Made by a program: the position numbers and the translations under genes
Origin: Streptomyces sp. NRRL F-4489
Lineage (GTDB): Bacteria; Actinomycetota; Actinomycetes; Streptomycetales; Streptomycetaceae
DNA: 64,000 nucleotides
NCBI RefSeq assembly: GCF_001509485.1
Contig: NZ_LLZI01000113.1
Coordinates: 1 to 64,000 of the forward strand
Reading direction: 5' to 3'
In this document: positions 25,452-37,316 of the stretch, in pieces
How positions within the stretch are numbered: the first letter of the stretch is position 1
How the letters are laid out: each line of letters starts with the position of its first letter
Notes under the pieces: model-generated
The model's database searches: none
Seen by the model: the letters and a program-made list of their open reading frames with translations, nothing else
Told to the model about the DNA's origin: nothing

Positions 25452-26000
25452 ATGGACGCAGCACAGCAGGAAGCCACCGCGCGGGCCCGGGAGCTCCAGC
25501 GCAGCTGGTACGGCGAACCTCTGGGCGCGCTGTTCCGCCGGCTCATCGACGATCTCGGCCTCAACCAGGCCCGGCTGGCCGCCGTACTCGGGCTCTCCGC
25601 GCCGATGCTGTCCCAGCTGATGAGCGGGCAGCGCGCCAAGATAGGCAACCCGGCGGTGGTCCAGCGGGTCCAGGCGCTCCAGGAGCTGGCCGGCCAGGTG
25701 GCGGACGGCAGTGTCAGCGCCGCCGAGGCCACCGACCGGATGGAGGAGATCAAGAAGACGGCGGGCGGATCCGTGCTGAACAACACCGCGCAGACCACGT
25801 CGTCCACGGGGGCCACCACGGTGCGCCGGGTGGTGCGGGAGATCCAGTCGCTGCTGCGGTCGGTCTCCGACGCCGGCGACATCATCGACGCGGCGAACAG
25901 CCTCGCCGCCACCCACCCCGAACTCGCGGAGTTCCTGCGGGTCTACGGTGCCGGCCGCACCGCCGACGCGGTGGCCCACTACGAGTCGCACCAGAGCTGA
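25452..26000 (+). CDS. Helix-turn-helix DNA-binding protein
   Basis: A 182-residue protein from ATG. Residues about 25-70 form an XRE-like helix-turn-helix: LGALFRRLIDDLGLNQARLAAVLGLSAPMLSQLMSGQRAKIGNP. The middle (about 80-120) is Ser/Thr-rich. The C-terminal part (about 125-182) is helical and Ala-rich. It lies 65 bp ahead of a Ser/Thr kinase gene on the same strand and may be a substrate or the regulator of that kinase, as similar pairs occur in Streptomyces. Its target genes are unknown. Confidence 0.82.
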   Translation: MDAAQQEATARARELQRSWYGEPLGALFRRLIDDLGLNQARLAAVLGLSAPMLSQLMSGQRAKIGNPAVVQRVQALQELAGQVADGSVSAAEATDRMEEIKKTAGGSVLNNTAQTTSSTGATTVRRVVREIQSLLRSVSDAGDIIDAANSLAATHPELAEFLRVYGAGRTADAVAHYESHQS

Positions 26001-26065
26001 CAACCGCGGCCGGCCACCGGGGAGTTGGCCGTACGGAGACGTGATCCAGCGGCGGACGGGGCGCA

Positions 26066-27589
26066 ATGGGTGAGATCTTCGCCGGTCGGTACGAGCTCGT
26101 GGACCCGATCGGACGGGGCGGAGTGGGCGCGGTCTGGCGCGCCTGGGACCACCGGCGCCGCCGCTATGTGGCGGCCAAGGTGCTGCAGCAGAGCGATGCG
26201 CACACCCTGCTGCGCTTCGTCCGCGAGCAGGCGCTGCGGATCGACCATCCGCACGTCCTGGCCCCGGCGAGCTGGGCCGCGGACGACGACCAGGTGCTGT
26301 TCACCATGGACCTGGTGCACGGCGGGTCGCTGGCCCATCTGACGGGGGATTACGGCCCGCTGCCGGCGCGGCTGGTGTGCACGCTGATGGACCAGCTGCT
26401 GGCCGGGCTGACCGCGGTGCACGCCGAGGGCGTGGTGCACCGGGACATCAAACCGGCGAACATCCTGCTGGAGGCGACCGGCACCGGCCGCCCGCATCTG
26501 CGGCTGTCCGACTTCGGCATCGCCATGCGCAAGGGCGAGCCGCGGCTGACCGAGGCCAACTACGTGGTGGGGACGCCCGGTTACTTCGCGCCGGAGCAGA
26601 TGCTGGGCGCCGAACCGGACTTCCCGGCGGACCTGTTCGCGGCCGGGCTGGTGGCGCTCAGCCTGCTCACCGGCGCCAAGCCGGACACCGAGGCGCTGGT
26701 CCGCCGGTTCCTGGACCACGGCGGCATCCCGAACGCCCCCGAGGACGTGCCGGAGCCGCTGTGGCAGGTGCTGGCGTCGCTGCTGCACCCGGATCCGGAC
26801 GCGCGCTTCAAGACCGCGACGGGGGCGCGGAAGGCGCTGCTGGCGGCGGCCGAGCTGCTGCCGGAGCTGACGCTGGAGGACGAGGTCGTCGAGGTCTTCG
26901 ACCACATCGGGCCGCTGCCGGCCGGCTTCGGACCGGAGGGGCCGCTGCGCCCGGCGGAGGGCGGGGACGGCGCCACGGGGAGCAGCACGACGGTGGCGGC
27001 CGCCGGTCCCGGTGCGGCTGCGGGTGGCTCTCCTGAGCCCGGTGGGGCTGGTGGGGCCACTGGGCCTGGTGACGGTCGGCCGGGGGCGCCTGGTGGGCAT
27101 CCTGGGGCCCCTGGCAGTGGTCCCTGGGTGCCTGGCGGTGGTTCCGGGGCCGGCGGTGGCACTGGCGCCTTCGGTACGGGGACGGGGGCAGGTGCCGGTA
27201 GGGCCCCCGGCTCGGATCCCGGGCCCGGCTCCCGCCCCGGCACCGCCGGCTTCCACCTCGCGCCGCCGGAGCCCGCGGTGCCGCCGCCACCGAGCACCCC
27301 GCCGTCCCTGCCTCCGCCGCCGCCCGGGCCGCCCCCGGTGGGCACCCCGCCGCGGGGAACCGTCCCGGCGCCGCCGGCGACCCGCCCGTACACCGCCGGC
27401 CGGCCCCCGCTTCCGGACCGGCCCCCGGCCGCAACCACCGGAACGACCGGGGCGGGCGGGGCGCCCGTGCCGGCTCCCGCGGGAGGCCCGGTACGGAAAC
27501 CGGGACCGCCCCCGAAGGTCGCGGTCCCGGTCCTGATCGTGGCGCTGCTCTGCATCGCCATCGGCGTCTGGGCGCTGCTGGCCGGCTGA
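26066..27589 (+). CDS. Ser/Thr protein kinase with Pro/Gly-rich linker and C-terminal TM
   Basis: A 507-residue protein. The kinase domain (about 6-275) is complete: GRGGVGAVW loop, K38, HRD with D127, DFG with D149, GTPGYFAPEQ activation segment. About 200 residues of Gly/Ala, then Pro-rich low complexity follow. The protein ends in one TM (VPVLIVALLCIAIGVWALLAG) with almost nothing outside, so it is tail-anchored with no sensor domain. Signals must therefore come from the cytoplasm, the membrane or partners. It follows an HTH protein gene in the same direction. It is distinct from the PASTA kinase and its substrates are unknown. Confidence 0.9.
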   Translation: MGEIFAGRYELVDPIGRGGVGAVWRAWDHRRRRYVAAKVLQQSDAHTLLRFVREQALRIDHPHVLAPASWAADDDQVLFTMDLVHGGSLAHLTGDYGPLPARLVCTLMDQLLAGLTAVHAEGVVHRDIKPANILLEATGTGRPHLRLSDFGIAMRKGEPRLTEANYVVGTPGYFAPEQMLGAEPDFPADLFAAGLVALSLLTGAKPDTEALVRRFLDHGGIPNAPEDVPEPLWQVLASLLHPDPDARFKTATGARKALLAAAELLPELTLEDEVVEVFDHIGPLPAGFGPEGPLRPAEGGDGATGSSTTVAAAGPGAAAGGSPEPGGAGGATGPGDGRPGAPGGHPGAPGSGPWVPGGGSGAGGGTGAFGTGTGAGAGRAPGSDPGPGSRPGTAGFHLAPPEPAVPPPPSTPPSLPPPPPGPPPVGTPPRGTVPAPPATRPYTAGRPPLPDRPPAATTGTTGAGGAPVPAPAGGPVRKPGPPPKVAVPVLIVALLCIAIGVWALLAG

Positions 27590-27665
27590 GGACGTTCGCC
27601 GGGCTGCCGGCCGGCGCGCACCGCGCCACCGCACCTCGTCGGCCACCGCGCCGCCCGACGCCCGC

Positions 27666-29024
27666 TCACCCCCGCCCGTACGCCCCGGCCTTCCGCCGGG
27701 CCACCACGTACGACAGCCCCAGGCCCGCGAGCAGCAGGACGCCCACCACGCCGACGGAGACCCCGGCGACCCGGATCGCGGGCCAGCCGCCCGTCGCGCC
27801 CGTGCCCGGGGAGCCCGTACCGCCGCCCTCCGCCCGGCTCCTGGCGGCCGCCTCCGGTCCGGCCTCCGCCCGGCCGAGGACGGCGACCCGCAGCACCACA
27901 CCGACCGGCGCGTCCTTGGCGATCTCGGCGGCCCGGGCGCCGAGGGTCACCGCGATGGTGAAGTCGCCCGCGGCGTGGGCGGGTTTGATGTTGGACCGCG
28001 CCTCGTAGCGGTTGGTCCAGGAGACCGGCACCGTGCCCATGCTCAGCGAGGCCGCCCGCCCGTTGTACGGGACCTGCGGGTTGAACACCCCGGTGCCGTT
28101 GCCGACCGGCGCCCGGAACGGCGTGTAGACCTGGGTGCCGGCGAAGGAGTAGGGGGAGCCGTGGCCGGACCGCGGTGCGCCGGCGAACTCCACGTCGTAC
28201 CGCAGCTGTTGGCCCCAGCCGACCGGCACCTTGTACCAGAGCGTCTGCCCGGGCAGGATCCGGTCCCGCCAGACGCCCGGGCCCAGCGGCCGGGCGTCGT
28301 TGAAGCCGGTGCCGCCGGCGGCGTCCCGGGGCGCGGTGGTGGGCAGTGCGGCGTCCTTGCCGCCGGCGCCGTAGTCCGCTGCCGGCGGTGCGGGGGTGGC
28401 GCCCTTCGCCAGCGGATGTTCCACGTGAAACATCAGCTCGACCGGCCAGCGCGCGGCGTCCGCTCCATGGGCCGCGTGGCGCTCGACCACCAGCAGATAC
28501 CGCCCTGCCGTATCGCAGGTGCCGGTCCCGCTCCGCGTCGGGACGCGGCTGACGGCCGAGGTCAGCGGGGCGGCGCCCTCCCGCTGCCCGAACATGGCGG
28601 CGGCCGAGTCGCAGGTGCCGCTCCCACTGCGGACGATCTTGGTGGTGAGGGAGTCGACGAGATCGACGGAGGCACCGGACGGCGGCACCGCGGTCGCCGA
28701 GAAGTCCGCGGCCGACGCCGCGTCCAGATCGGCGGCGTAGTACCGCTTCTCGTTGGGCCCGATGCTGTCCAGATACTGCCCCGGGGAGAGGGCGGGCGCG
28801 CCCTGCTGCCCGGTCGCGCCGCGGATCGGCCGCCCCTGGAACCGGTAGCCCCGCGCGGCGAGTTGGCCGTCGCGCTGCACCTGGCGGACCGGCGACCGGG
28901 CGTCCGTGGCCCCGCCACCGCCGGCCGGCGACGGGGGCGCCGCGGCGGCCGGCACCACCGCCCCGGCCAGCGCCAGCAGCACCCCTCCGACCAGCGTCAC
29001 CGTGCTGCGTGGTGGTCGTGCCAT
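27666..29024 (-). CDS. Secreted or cell-surface protein with C-terminal TM, unknown function
   Basis: A 452-residue protein. The ATG start gives a clean signal peptide (TVTLVGGVLLALAGAVVPAAAA, about 8-30). The ectodomain contains YYAADLDAASAADFSATAVPP and four Cys in two CD-type pairs (GTCDSAAAMF, GTCDTAGRYL), which could form disulfides. The C-terminus has one TM (AIRVAGVSVGVVGVLLLAGLGLSYVV) and a short basic tail, as in a membrane-anchored surface protein. I do not recognise a named domain. It carries a one-mismatch parS sequence in the frame MFHVEH, unlike the VSRET frame used elsewhere. It converges with the kinase gene across about 75 bp. Confidence 0.75.
   Translation of the reverse strand: MARPPRSTVTLVGGVLLALAGAVVPAAAAPPSPAGGGGATDARSPVRQVQRDGQLAARGYRFQGRPIRGATGQQGAPALSPGQYLDSIGPNEKRYYAADLDAASAADFSATAVPPSGASVDLVDSLTTKIVRSGSGTCDSAAAMFGQREGAAPLTSAVSRVPTRSGTGTCDTAGRYLLVVERHAAHGADAARWPVELMFHVEHPLAKGATPAPPAADYGAGGKDAALPTTAPRDAAGGTGFNDARPLGPGVWRDRILPGQTLWYKVPVGWGQQLRYDVEFAGAPRSGHGSPYSFAGTQVYTPFRAPVGNGTGVFNPQVPYNGRAASLSMGTVPVSWTNRYEARSNIKPAHAAGDFTIAVTLGARAAEIAKDAPVGVVLRVAVLGRAEAGPEAAARSRAEGGGTGSPGTGATGGWPAIRVAGVSVGVVGVLLLAGLGLSYVVARRKAGAYGRG
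28418..28431. other. Degenerate parS site (one mismatch)
   Basis: GTTCCACGTGAAAC differs from the consensus at one base. It lies within the secreted protein gene and is read there as F-H-V-E. ParB binding may be weak. It stands about 10 kb from the nearest other parS-like site. Confidence 0.6.
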
Positions 29025-29158
29025 GTCCTCGTCGTCCCCCTCGCGTCCTGCCGGTCCCACCCCGGACCCCGGCGTCACCACCAGATGATTCGCTGCCGCA
29101 AATTACTCGTGTGCGATGGCAAACTCACAGGGCTCCGCCCGGCCCCGGTACGTACGAA

Positions 29159-29186
29159 ACCCCGGCCGCCCTTGGGCAACCGGGGT
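29159..29186 (-). terminator. Terminator of the DLW-39 gene
   Basis: A CCCCGG/CCGGGG stem extended by A-T, with a 14-nt loop that contains GCCC/GGGC; on the minus strand it is followed by TTTCG. It lies about 30 nt past the stop. Confidence 0.65.
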
Positions 29187-29215
29187 CCATACGAACTGTC
29201 TGTGCTGTGTGGTGC

Positions 29216-29350
29216 TCACACACCCGAACCTGCGGGCACGGAGTCGGTCGCCTCCGTCCACAGATCCTGCTCGGCGCGATCCGCCTGGATCTGGCGGTAC
29301 ACGAGGAGCCCGCCGATGGCGGCCAGTGCGACCAGGAGAAGCTTCTTCAC
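29216..29350 (-). CDS. DLW-39 family small membrane protein
   Basis: A 44-residue protein from GTG. It reads MKKLLLVALAAIGGLLVYRQ then IQADRAEQDLWTEATD, with the AEQDLWTEATD signature that names the DLW-39 family. One N-terminal TM (about 3-18) is followed by a short charged tail that would be cytoplasmic or exposed depending on topology. The family is conserved in actinobacteria next to the gyrA/tRNA-Ile region, as here. Function is unknown. A longer in-frame ATG upstream adds 19 basic residues that spoil the TM start, so the GTG is preferred. Confidence 0.85.
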   Translation of the reverse strand: MKKLLLVALAAIGGLLVYRQIQADRAEQDLWTEATDSVPAGSGV

Positions 29351-29551
29351 CGCGCGACCTCGTCTTTCGTTGACGTAGGGGACCCTTTGTCGGCCGATGA
29401 TACACACCGGTCGATACCGATCGGTTATCTAGCCCGCGCCGGGCAACACCCCGTACGGAGGCGCCCGGCGGAGCTCAACTCCCGCCTCTTCCCAACGAAT
29501 CGCACCGGGCCCGCGGTTCCCGCCCCGCCGAAGGCGCGGCGAAGGCGCGGC

Positions 29552-29591
29552 AAAAGCAGCGGCCCGGCCGGAGAATCCTCCGGCCGGGCCG
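29552..29591 (-). terminator. Intrinsic terminator of tRNA-Ile
   Basis: A perfect 14-bp stem (CGGCCCGGCCGGAG with its complement) and a 4-nt loop, followed on the minus strand by GCTTTTG. Confidence 0.88.
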
Positions 29592-29600
29592 TCTGGGCGG

Positions 29601-29674
29601 TGCGGCTACCAGGACTTGAACCTGGGGCCTCTTCCTTATCAGGGAAGCGCTCTAACCGTCTGAGCTATAGCCGC
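29601..29674 (-). tRNA. tRNA-Ile (anticodon GAT)
   Basis: A 74-nt tRNA. The acceptor GCGGCTA pairs with TAGCCGC, A is the discriminator, and CCA is not encoded. The anticodon stem CTTCC/GGAAG encloses CTGATAA, giving GAT. The T arm contains GTTCAAGTC. It stands alone next to the gyrA end, as in other actinobacteria, and not within an rRNA spacer. Confidence 0.97.
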
Positions 29675-29721
29675 TCGTTCGCTGCACCGAAAGATTAGCG
29701 CACTTCAGAGGCGTTCCCAAA

Positions 29722-29745
29722 ATCGGTTCCCGAAGCCCTGGGAAC
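29722..29745 (-). terminator. Terminator of the gyrB-gyrA-DUF3566 transcript
   Basis: On the minus strand GTTCCC pairs with GGGAAC around an 8-nt loop and is followed by CGATTTT. An alternative longer pairing (GCGTTCCC with GGGAACGC, 29711-29747) is possible. It separates the gyrase operon from tRNA-Ile. Confidence 0.75.
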
Positions 29746-29773
29746 GCCCGGTGCCGGCGGCCCCCGCAGGGGC

Positions 29774-30445
29774 TCACTCGTCCTCCGCGAGGGTCAGCTC
29801 CACCCCGCCGACGAAGCCCGCGGAGAGGTTGTAGATGAACGAGCCGAGGGTGGCCAGCGCGGTCGCCAGCACCACGTCGATCACCGCGATGACCGAGGTG
29901 AACAGCAGCACCCGCGGCAGCGAGAGGAACGACTGGAGGTCGAAGCCGCCGCCCTCGGCGGAGCCGGTCGCCTCGCTGATCGTCCGGCCGACGGTGGAGA
30001 AGACGCCCATCGCGTCCATCACCATCCACAGCACCGCCACCGCCACCACCGTGCAGATCCCCAGCGCGATGGAGAGCAGGAAGCTCACCTTCATCACCGA
30101 CCACGGATCCGTGCGGGCGACCCGCAGCCGGGCCTTGCGGGTGCGCGGGACCGTCCCGGCGCCCGTACGCGGCGCGCGCACGGCCGGTCCGGCCTCGTCC
30201 CTCCCGCCGCCCGTGCGGTACGCCTGGGGCGGCTCGTACGGCTGCTGTGCGCCGCCCCGCGGCTGCGGCTGGGGCTGCGGCTGCCGGGTACTGCTCATCG
30301 TTCCCCCCTCGTGGGCGTCCTCGCGGCGGGTGCCGCCGGACGCGGCGGAGCCACGGGCGCTGCGCTCCTTACCCGGTGCGGGTTCCTCCGCGGAGTCCGG
30401 TGTGACTCCCGTTCCACCCGCCGCAGCGCCCGTGGCTCCACTCAC
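29774..30445 (-). CDS. DUF3566 membrane protein
   Basis: A 223-residue protein from GTG with AGGAG 6 nt upstream, beginning 15 bp after the gyrA stop. The first 110 residues are a disordered, Gly/Gln/Pro/Arg-rich cytoplasmic region. The DUF3566 domain (about 112-220) starts RLRVARTDPWSVMKVSFLLSIALG and has two TMs (about 128-150 and 182-206) with a short loop. The family is found directly after gyrA throughout actinobacteria and has been linked to growth and gyrase-region expression only by position. Alternative start: an ATG 49 codons in, with a GGGGGG site. Confidence 0.87.
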   Translation of the reverse strand: MSGATGAAAGGTGVTPDSAEEPAPGKERSARGSAASGGTRREDAHEGGTMSSTRQPQPQPQPRGGAQQPYEPPQAYRTGGGRDEAGPAVRAPRTGAGTVPRTRKARLRVARTDPWSVMKVSFLLSIALGICTVVAVAVLWMVMDAMGVFSTVGRTISEATGSAEGGGFDLQSFLSLPRVLLFTSVIAVIDVVLATALATLGSFIYNLSAGFVGGVELTLAEDE

Positions 30446-30460
30446 GCTCTACTCCTCGTG

Positions 30461-33085
30461 CTACTCCGCCGCGGACTGCTCGCCCCCGGCTGCGGTGGCC
30501 CCGGACTCCTCGGCCGCCCCGGTCTCCTCGGGCTCGCCGGCCCCGTCGACCTCCTCGGCCTCCCGGCCGGCCTCGGCGTTGCGCGCGATGCCGACGACGG
30601 CATCCCGCTTGCCCAGGTTGATCAGTTGGACGCCCATGGTGTCACGGCCGGTCTCCCGGACCTCGTTGACCCGCGTGCGGATCACGCCGCCGCCGAGCGT
30701 GATCGCCAGGATCTCGTCGGTGTCCTCGACGACCAGCGCGCCGACCAGCGAACCCCGGTCCTCGACGATCTTGGCGGCCTTGATGCCGAGGCCGCCGCGG
30801 CCCTGGACGCGGTACTCGTCGACCGCGGTGCGCTTGGCGTAGCCGCCGTCGGTGGCGGTGAAGACGAAGGTGCCGGCCCGGACGACGTTCAGCGACAGCA
30901 GCTCGTCGCCCTCGCGGAAGCTCATGCCCTTCACGCCGGAGGTGGCCCGGCCCATCGGGCGCAGCGCGTCATCGCTCGCGGTGAAGCGGATCGACTGGGC
31001 CTTCTTGCTGATCAGCAGCAGGTCGTCGGTCTCCGAGACCAGCTCGGCGCCGATCAGCTCGTCGCCGGTGCCGTCCTCCCGCTCGCGGAGGTTGATCGCG
31101 ATCACGCCGCCGGAGCGGGGCGAGTCGTAGTCCTTCAGCGGGGTCTTCTTCACCAGGCCGGCCTTGGTGGCCAGGACCAGGTACGGCGCCGCCTCGTAGT
31201 CGCGGATCGCCAGGATCTGCGCGATCTGCTCGTCCGGCTGGAAGGCCAGGAGGTTGGCGACGTGCTGGCCGCGGGCGTCCCGCCCGGCGTCGGGCAGCTC
31301 GTACGCCTTGGCGCGGTAGACCCGGCCCTTGTTGGTGAAGAACAGCAGCCAGTGGTGGGTGGTGGAGACGAAGAAGTGGTCGACGATGTCGTCTTCCTTG
31401 AGCTTCGTGCCCCGCACGCCCTTGCCGCCGCGCTTCTGCGCGCGGTAGTCGTCCGTCTTCGTGCGCTTGATGTAGCCGCCGCGGGTGACGGTGACGACGA
31501 TGTCCTCCTCGGCGATCAGGTCCTCGATGGACATGTCGCCCTCGAAGGGCACCAGCTGGGTGCGGCGGTCGTCGCCGTACTTCTCGACGATCGCGGCCAG
31601 TTCCTCGCTGATGATCTGGCGCTGCCGCTCGGGCGAGGCGAGGATCGCGTTGTACTCGTTGATCTTGCGCTGGAGCTCGTCGTGCTCGGCGGTGATCTTC
31701 TGGCGCTCCAGGGCGGCCAGCCGGCGCAGCTGCATCTCCAGGATGGCGTTGGCCTGGATCTCGTCGATCCGCAGCAGGCCCATCAGGCCCTCGCGGGCCA
31801 CCTCGACGGTGTCGCTGCGCCGGATCAGCGCGATGACCTCGTCGATGGCGTCCAGCGCCTTGAGCAGACCGCGCAGGATGTGCGCGCGCTCCTCGGCCTT
31901 GCGCAGCCGGAACTTCGTCCGGCGGACGATGACCTCGACCTGGTGGGTGACCCAGTTGCGGATGAACGCGTCCAGCGAGAGGGTCCGCGGCACGCCGTCG
32001 ACCAGCGCGAGCATGTTCGCGCCGAAGTTGGTCTGCAGATCGGTGTGCTTGTAGAGGTTGTTGAGGACGACCTTGGCGACCGCGTCCCGCTTGAGGACGA
32101 TGACCAGCCGCTGGCCGGTGCGCGAGGAGGTCTCGTCGCGGACGTCCGCGATGCCGCCGATCTTGCCGTCCTTGACGAGGTCGGCGATCTTCTGGGCGAG
32201 GTTGTCCGGGTTGACCTGGTAGGGCAGCTCGGTGACCACCAGGCACTGGCGGTTCTGGATCTCCTCGACCTCGACCACCGCGCGCATCGTGATGGAGCCG
32301 CGGCCGGTGCGGTACGCCTCCTCGATGCCCTTGCGGCCCACCACCAGCGCGCCGGTGGGGAAGTCGGGGCCCTTGATCCGCTCGATCAGCGCGTCCAGCA
32401 GCTCCTCGCTGGACGCCTCGGGGTGGGCCAGCGCCCACTGCGCGCCCTCGGCGACCTCGCGGAGGTTGTGCGGCGGGATGTTGGTGGCCATACCGACCGC
32501 GATACCGGCCGAGCCGTTGATCAGGAGGTTGGGGAAGCGGGCCGGCAGGACCGTCGGCTCCTGGTTGCGGCCGTCGTAGTTGTCCTGGAAGTCGACGGTC
32601 TCCTCGTCGATGTCCCGGAGCATCTCCATCGACAGCGGCGCCATCTTGCACTCGGTGTACCGCATGGCCGCGGCCGGATCGTTGCCCGGGGAGCCGAAGT
32701 TGCCGTTGGAGTCGACCAGCGGCATCCGCATCGACCACGGCTGGGCCAGGCGCACCAGCGCGTCGTAAATGGAGGTGTCGCCGTGCGGGTGGTACGTGCC
32801 CATGACGTCGCCGACGACGCGGGCGCACTTGTAGAAGCCCTTCTCGGGGCGGTAGCCGCCGTCGTACATCGCGTACAGGACGCGGCGGTGCACCGGCTTG
32901 AGGCCATCGCGGACGTCGGGCAGCGCGCGCGAGACGATGACGGACATCGCGTAGTCGAGGTAGGAGCGCTGCATCTCCGTTTCGAGCCCGACGGGCTCGA
33001 CGCGCATTCCGACACCTTCGATGGTGGCGGGGGCGCCCTCGGCGGTCACGCCGTCCGGGGTCACAGGGGGGTTCTCGTCGGCCAT
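30461..33085 (-). CDS. gyrA: DNA gyrase subunit A
   Basis: An 874-residue protein from ATG. The breakage-reunion domain has the catalytic Tyr in [11 protein letters not shown], and the quinolone-contact region reads [17 protein letters not shown], with Thr at the position of E. coli Ser83 and Asp at that of Asp87. The C-terminal half is the beta-pinwheel DNA-wrapping domain, with the GyrA box QRGGKGVRG, which marks gyrase rather than topoisomerase IV. An acidic Glu-rich tail ends the protein. With GyrB it introduces negative supercoils using ATP. It lies 50 bp after gyrB, in the same operon. Confidence 0.97.
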   Translation of the reverse strand: MADENPPVTPDGVTAEGAPATIEGVGMRVEPVGLETEMQRSYLDYAMSVIVSRALPDVRDGLKPVHRRVLYAMYDGGYRPEKGFYKCARVVGDVMGTYHPHGDTSIYDALVRLAQPWSMRMPLVDSNGNFGSPGNDPAAAMRYTECKMAPLSMEMLRDIDEETVDFQDNYDGRNQEPTVLPARFPNLLINGSAGIAVGMATNIPPHNLREVAEGAQWALAHPEASSEELLDALIERIKGPDFPTGALVVGRKGIEEAYRTGRGSITMRAVVEVEEIQNRQCLVVTELPYQVNPDNLAQKIADLVKDGKIGGIADVRDETSSRTGQRLVIVLKRDAVAKVVLNNLYKHTDLQTNFGANMLALVDGVPRTLSLDAFIRNWVTHQVEVIVRRTKFRLRKAEERAHILRGLLKALDAIDEVIALIRRSDTVEVAREGLMGLLRIDEIQANAILEMQLRRLAALERQKITAEHDELQRKINEYNAILASPERQRQIISEELAAIVEKYGDDRRTQLVPFEGDMSIEDLIAEEDIVVTVTRGGYIKRTKTDDYRAQKRGGKGVRGTKLKEDDIVDHFFVSTTHHWLLFFTNKGRVYRAKAYELPDAGRDARGQHVANLLAFQPDEQIAQILAIRDYEAAPYLVLATKAGLVKKTPLKDYDSPRSGGVIAINLREREDGTGDELIGAELVSETDDLLLISKKAQSIRFTASDDALRPMGRATSGVKGMSFREGDELLSLNVVRAGTFVFTATDGGYAKRTAVDEYRVQGRGGLGIKAAKIVEDRGSLVGALVVEDTDEILAITLGGGVIRTRVNEVRETGRDTMGVQLINLGKRDAVVGIARNAEAGREAEEVDGAGEPEETGAAEESGATAAGGEQSAAE

Positions 33086-33135
33086 GGTGGTTCAAAGTCC
33101 TTTCGAGCTGCGGCTGGTGTGCGGGCCGACAGGGC

Positions 33136-35424
<2,289 letters not shown>

Positions 35425-35495
35425 TCAACCGCCGGCTACCGTGAGCGGAGTCTCTTCCGTCACACGTCTTTACCGCTCTCGTACGACTGTGCGCT

Positions 35496-35509
35496 GTTTC
35501 ACGTGAAAC
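35496..35509. other. parS: parS site within a 24-bp palindrome
   Basis: Perfect GTTTCACGTGAAAC. The flanking GCGCT/AGCGC extend the symmetry to a perfect 24-bp palindrome (35491-35514). It lies upstream of gyrB, 4.5 kb from oriC. Confidence 0.95.
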
Positions 35510-35538
35510 AGCGCGTGACCGGCCGCGGGAACGGCGGA

Positions 35539-35570
35539 GGGGGCGATGTTTCACGTGAAACACCGCCCCC
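35539..35570. other. parS: parS site embedded in a 32-bp terminator-like hairpin
   Basis: The perfect core lies at 35548-35561. GGGGGCGAT on one side and ACCGCCCCC on the other pair with a single mismatch, so the whole 32 bp can fold into a hairpin 31 bp beyond the DUF721 stop. One element may thus serve as ParB site in DNA and terminator in RNA. Confidence 0.88.
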
Positions 35571-35600
35571 TCGCCACGCCTTCCGCGCCCCGGCCGGGCC

Positions 35601-36134
35601 TCAGCCGTAGGTGTCGCCGGGGCCCCTGCTGCCCGGCGCGCGCAGCGGTCCGTACCGGCGGGCGGGGCCGCCCGGCCCCAGCACCTTGATCATCTTGACC
35701 GAGCCGTGGCCCAGGTCCTGATTGAGGCGGGCCACCAGCTGCGGGGCCAGCAGCCGCAGCTGCGTCGCCCAGGCCGTCGAATCGCACTGCACCGTCAGGA
35801 CGCGGGCCTGCTCGTCGTACCGCTGCGGCTCGCAGTGCTGCGCCACCTCCGGGCCGACCAGCTGCGGCCAGCGGCCCATCACCCCGCCGACCGCCGCCGG
35901 GGTCTCCCAGCCGCGCTCGGTGATCAGCCGGCTGATCGCGGCGCCCAGCGGCAGCGGGTCCCGGCCGTCCGCCCGCGCGCCCGAGCGGAGCCCGCCGCGG
36001 CGGGCCTGCTTTCGCTGCTGGACCGCGGCACCACGGGCCCGGGCCTGCTCCTTGGCGGCCACCAGCGCCTGGCGGGCCAGGTCAACGCCGGACAGCTCGG
36101 GGGCCTTGGGCCCCTCCGGTCGCGGTTCGGTCAC
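35601..36134 (-). CDS. DUF721 (DciA-like) protein
   Basis: A 177-residue protein from GTG, overlapping the recF stop by 4 nt (GTGA). The DUF721 domain occupies about 65-160: [46 protein letters not shown], then [26 protein letters not shown]. The N-terminus is basic and disordered. DUF721 includes DciA, the replicative helicase loader of bacteria that lack DnaC/DnaI. The Streptomyces protein beside recF and gyrB is a good candidate for this job, in keeping with its place in the replication cluster. Domain call firm, function inferred. Confidence 0.88.
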   Translation of the reverse strand: MTEPRPEGPKAPELSGVDLARQALVAAKEQARARGAAVQQRKQARRGGLRSGARADGRDPLPLGAAISRLITERGWETPAAVGGVMGRWPQLVGPEVAQHCEPQRYDEQARVLTVQCDSTAWATQLRLLAPQLVARLNQDLGHGSVKMIKVLGPGGPARRYGPLRAPGSRGPGDTYG

Positions 36135-37267
36135 CGGTCCGCCCTCTCCACCGTGCCGCCGGAGACCGCGTACCGGGCGCCGGCCAGCACGTCCGGCACG
36201 TCGTCGTCCACGGCCGCCGTCACCAGCACCTGCTCGCCCGGCGCGACCAGCTCCGCCAGCCGCTCCCGGCGGCGGGCGTCCAGCTCGGCGAAGACGTCGT
36301 CCAGCACCAGCACCGGCTCATTGCCCTCCGCCCGCAGCAGCTCGTACGACGCCAGCCGCAGCGCCAGGGCGTAGGACCAGGACTCGCCGTGGCTGGCGTA
36401 GCCCTTCGCGGGCAGCTGCCCGAGCTTGAGCAGCAGATCGTCCCGGTGCGGGCCGACCAGCGTCACCCCGCGCTCGATCTCGCTGCGCCGGGCCTCGCCG
36501 AGCGCCGCCAGCAGGACCTCGTACAGCTCCTCGCGGCTGGTGGCGGTGGCCATCGCCGCGCCGGCCGAACCGCGGTACTCCAGCCCCAGCGGGCCGCCGC
36601 CCGGCGCCAGCTGCTCGTACGCCTTGTCCGCCAGCGGCCCCAGCGCGGCGATCAAGTCGAGCCGCTGGGCCAGGAGTTCGGCACCCGCCCGGGCCAGGTG
36701 CTGGTCCCAGACGTCCAGCGTCGACAGGTCCATCTGCCGCCCGCCGTGCCGCCGGGCCAGCGCCGCCGTCTTCAGCAGGGTGTTCCGCTGCTTCAGGACG
36801 CGGTCGTAGTCGGAGCGCACCCCGGCCATCCGCGGCGAGCGGGCGGTGATCAGTTCGTCGAGGAACCGCCGGCGCTCGCCGGGGTCGCCCTTGACCAGCG
36901 CCAGGTCCTCCGGCGCGAACAGCACGGTCCGTACGATCCCCAGCACATCGCGCGGTCTGACCTGCGACGATCTGTTGATCCGGGCGCGGTTGGCCTTGCC
37001 CGGGTTGAGCTCCAGCTCCACCAGCTGCTGCCGGTCGCCCTGGACGACCGCGGCCCGGACGATCGCGCGGTCCGCGCCCATCCGCACCAGCGGCGCGTCC
37101 GAGGAGACCCGGTGGCTGCCGAGCGTGGCCAGATAGCCGACCGCCTCGACGAGGTTGGTCTTGCCCTGCCCGTTGGGCCCCACGAACGCGGTGACGCCCG
37201 GGTCGAGCGGGACCTCGACCCGGGCGTACGAGCGGAAGTCGGCGAGGGACAGGTGCGTGACGTGCAT
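36131..37267 (-). CDS. recF: DNA repair and replication protein RecF
   Basis: A 378-residue SMC-like ATPase. It begins [19 protein letters not shown], with Walker [10 protein letters not shown] at about 30-38, the signature region [20 protein letters not shown], and Walker [13 protein letters not shown] near 335, then [12 protein letters not shown]. It binds ATP and DNA and helps load RecA at gaps together with RecO and RecR. The start was set at the ATG that begins the conserved beta strand; the longer frame adds 26 unconserved residues. It is coupled to the DUF721 gene downstream and lies 49 bp after gnd. Confidence 0.95.
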   Translation of the reverse strand: MHVTHLSLADFRSYARVEVPLDPGVTAFVGPNGQGKTNLVEAVGYLATLGSHRVSSDAPLVRMGADRAIVRAAVVQGDRQQLVELELNPGKANRARINRSSQVRPRDVLGIVRTVLFAPEDLALVKGDPGERRRFLDELITARSPRMAGVRSDYDRVLKQRNTLLKTAALARRHGGRQMDLSTLDVWDQHLARAGAELLAQRLDLIAALGPLADKAYEQLAPGGGPLGLEYRGSAGAAMATATSREELYEVLLAALGEARRSEIERGVTLVGPHRDDLLLKLGQLPAKGYASHGESWSYALALRLASYELLRAEGNEPVLVLDDVFAELDARRRERLAELVAPGEQVLVTAAVDDDVPDVLAGARYAVSGGTVERADR

Positions 37268-37316
37268 AGCTGTGCGCCGACCTCCCCCGGCTGCTGAGCT
37301 GTTGTGCGGGTGGTGC

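Noticed and set aside
32880..32960. Fluoroquinolone resistance change in GyrA
   Set aside because: Thr at the E. coli Ser83 position could be natural variation in Streptomyces. Resistance cannot be claimed from this.
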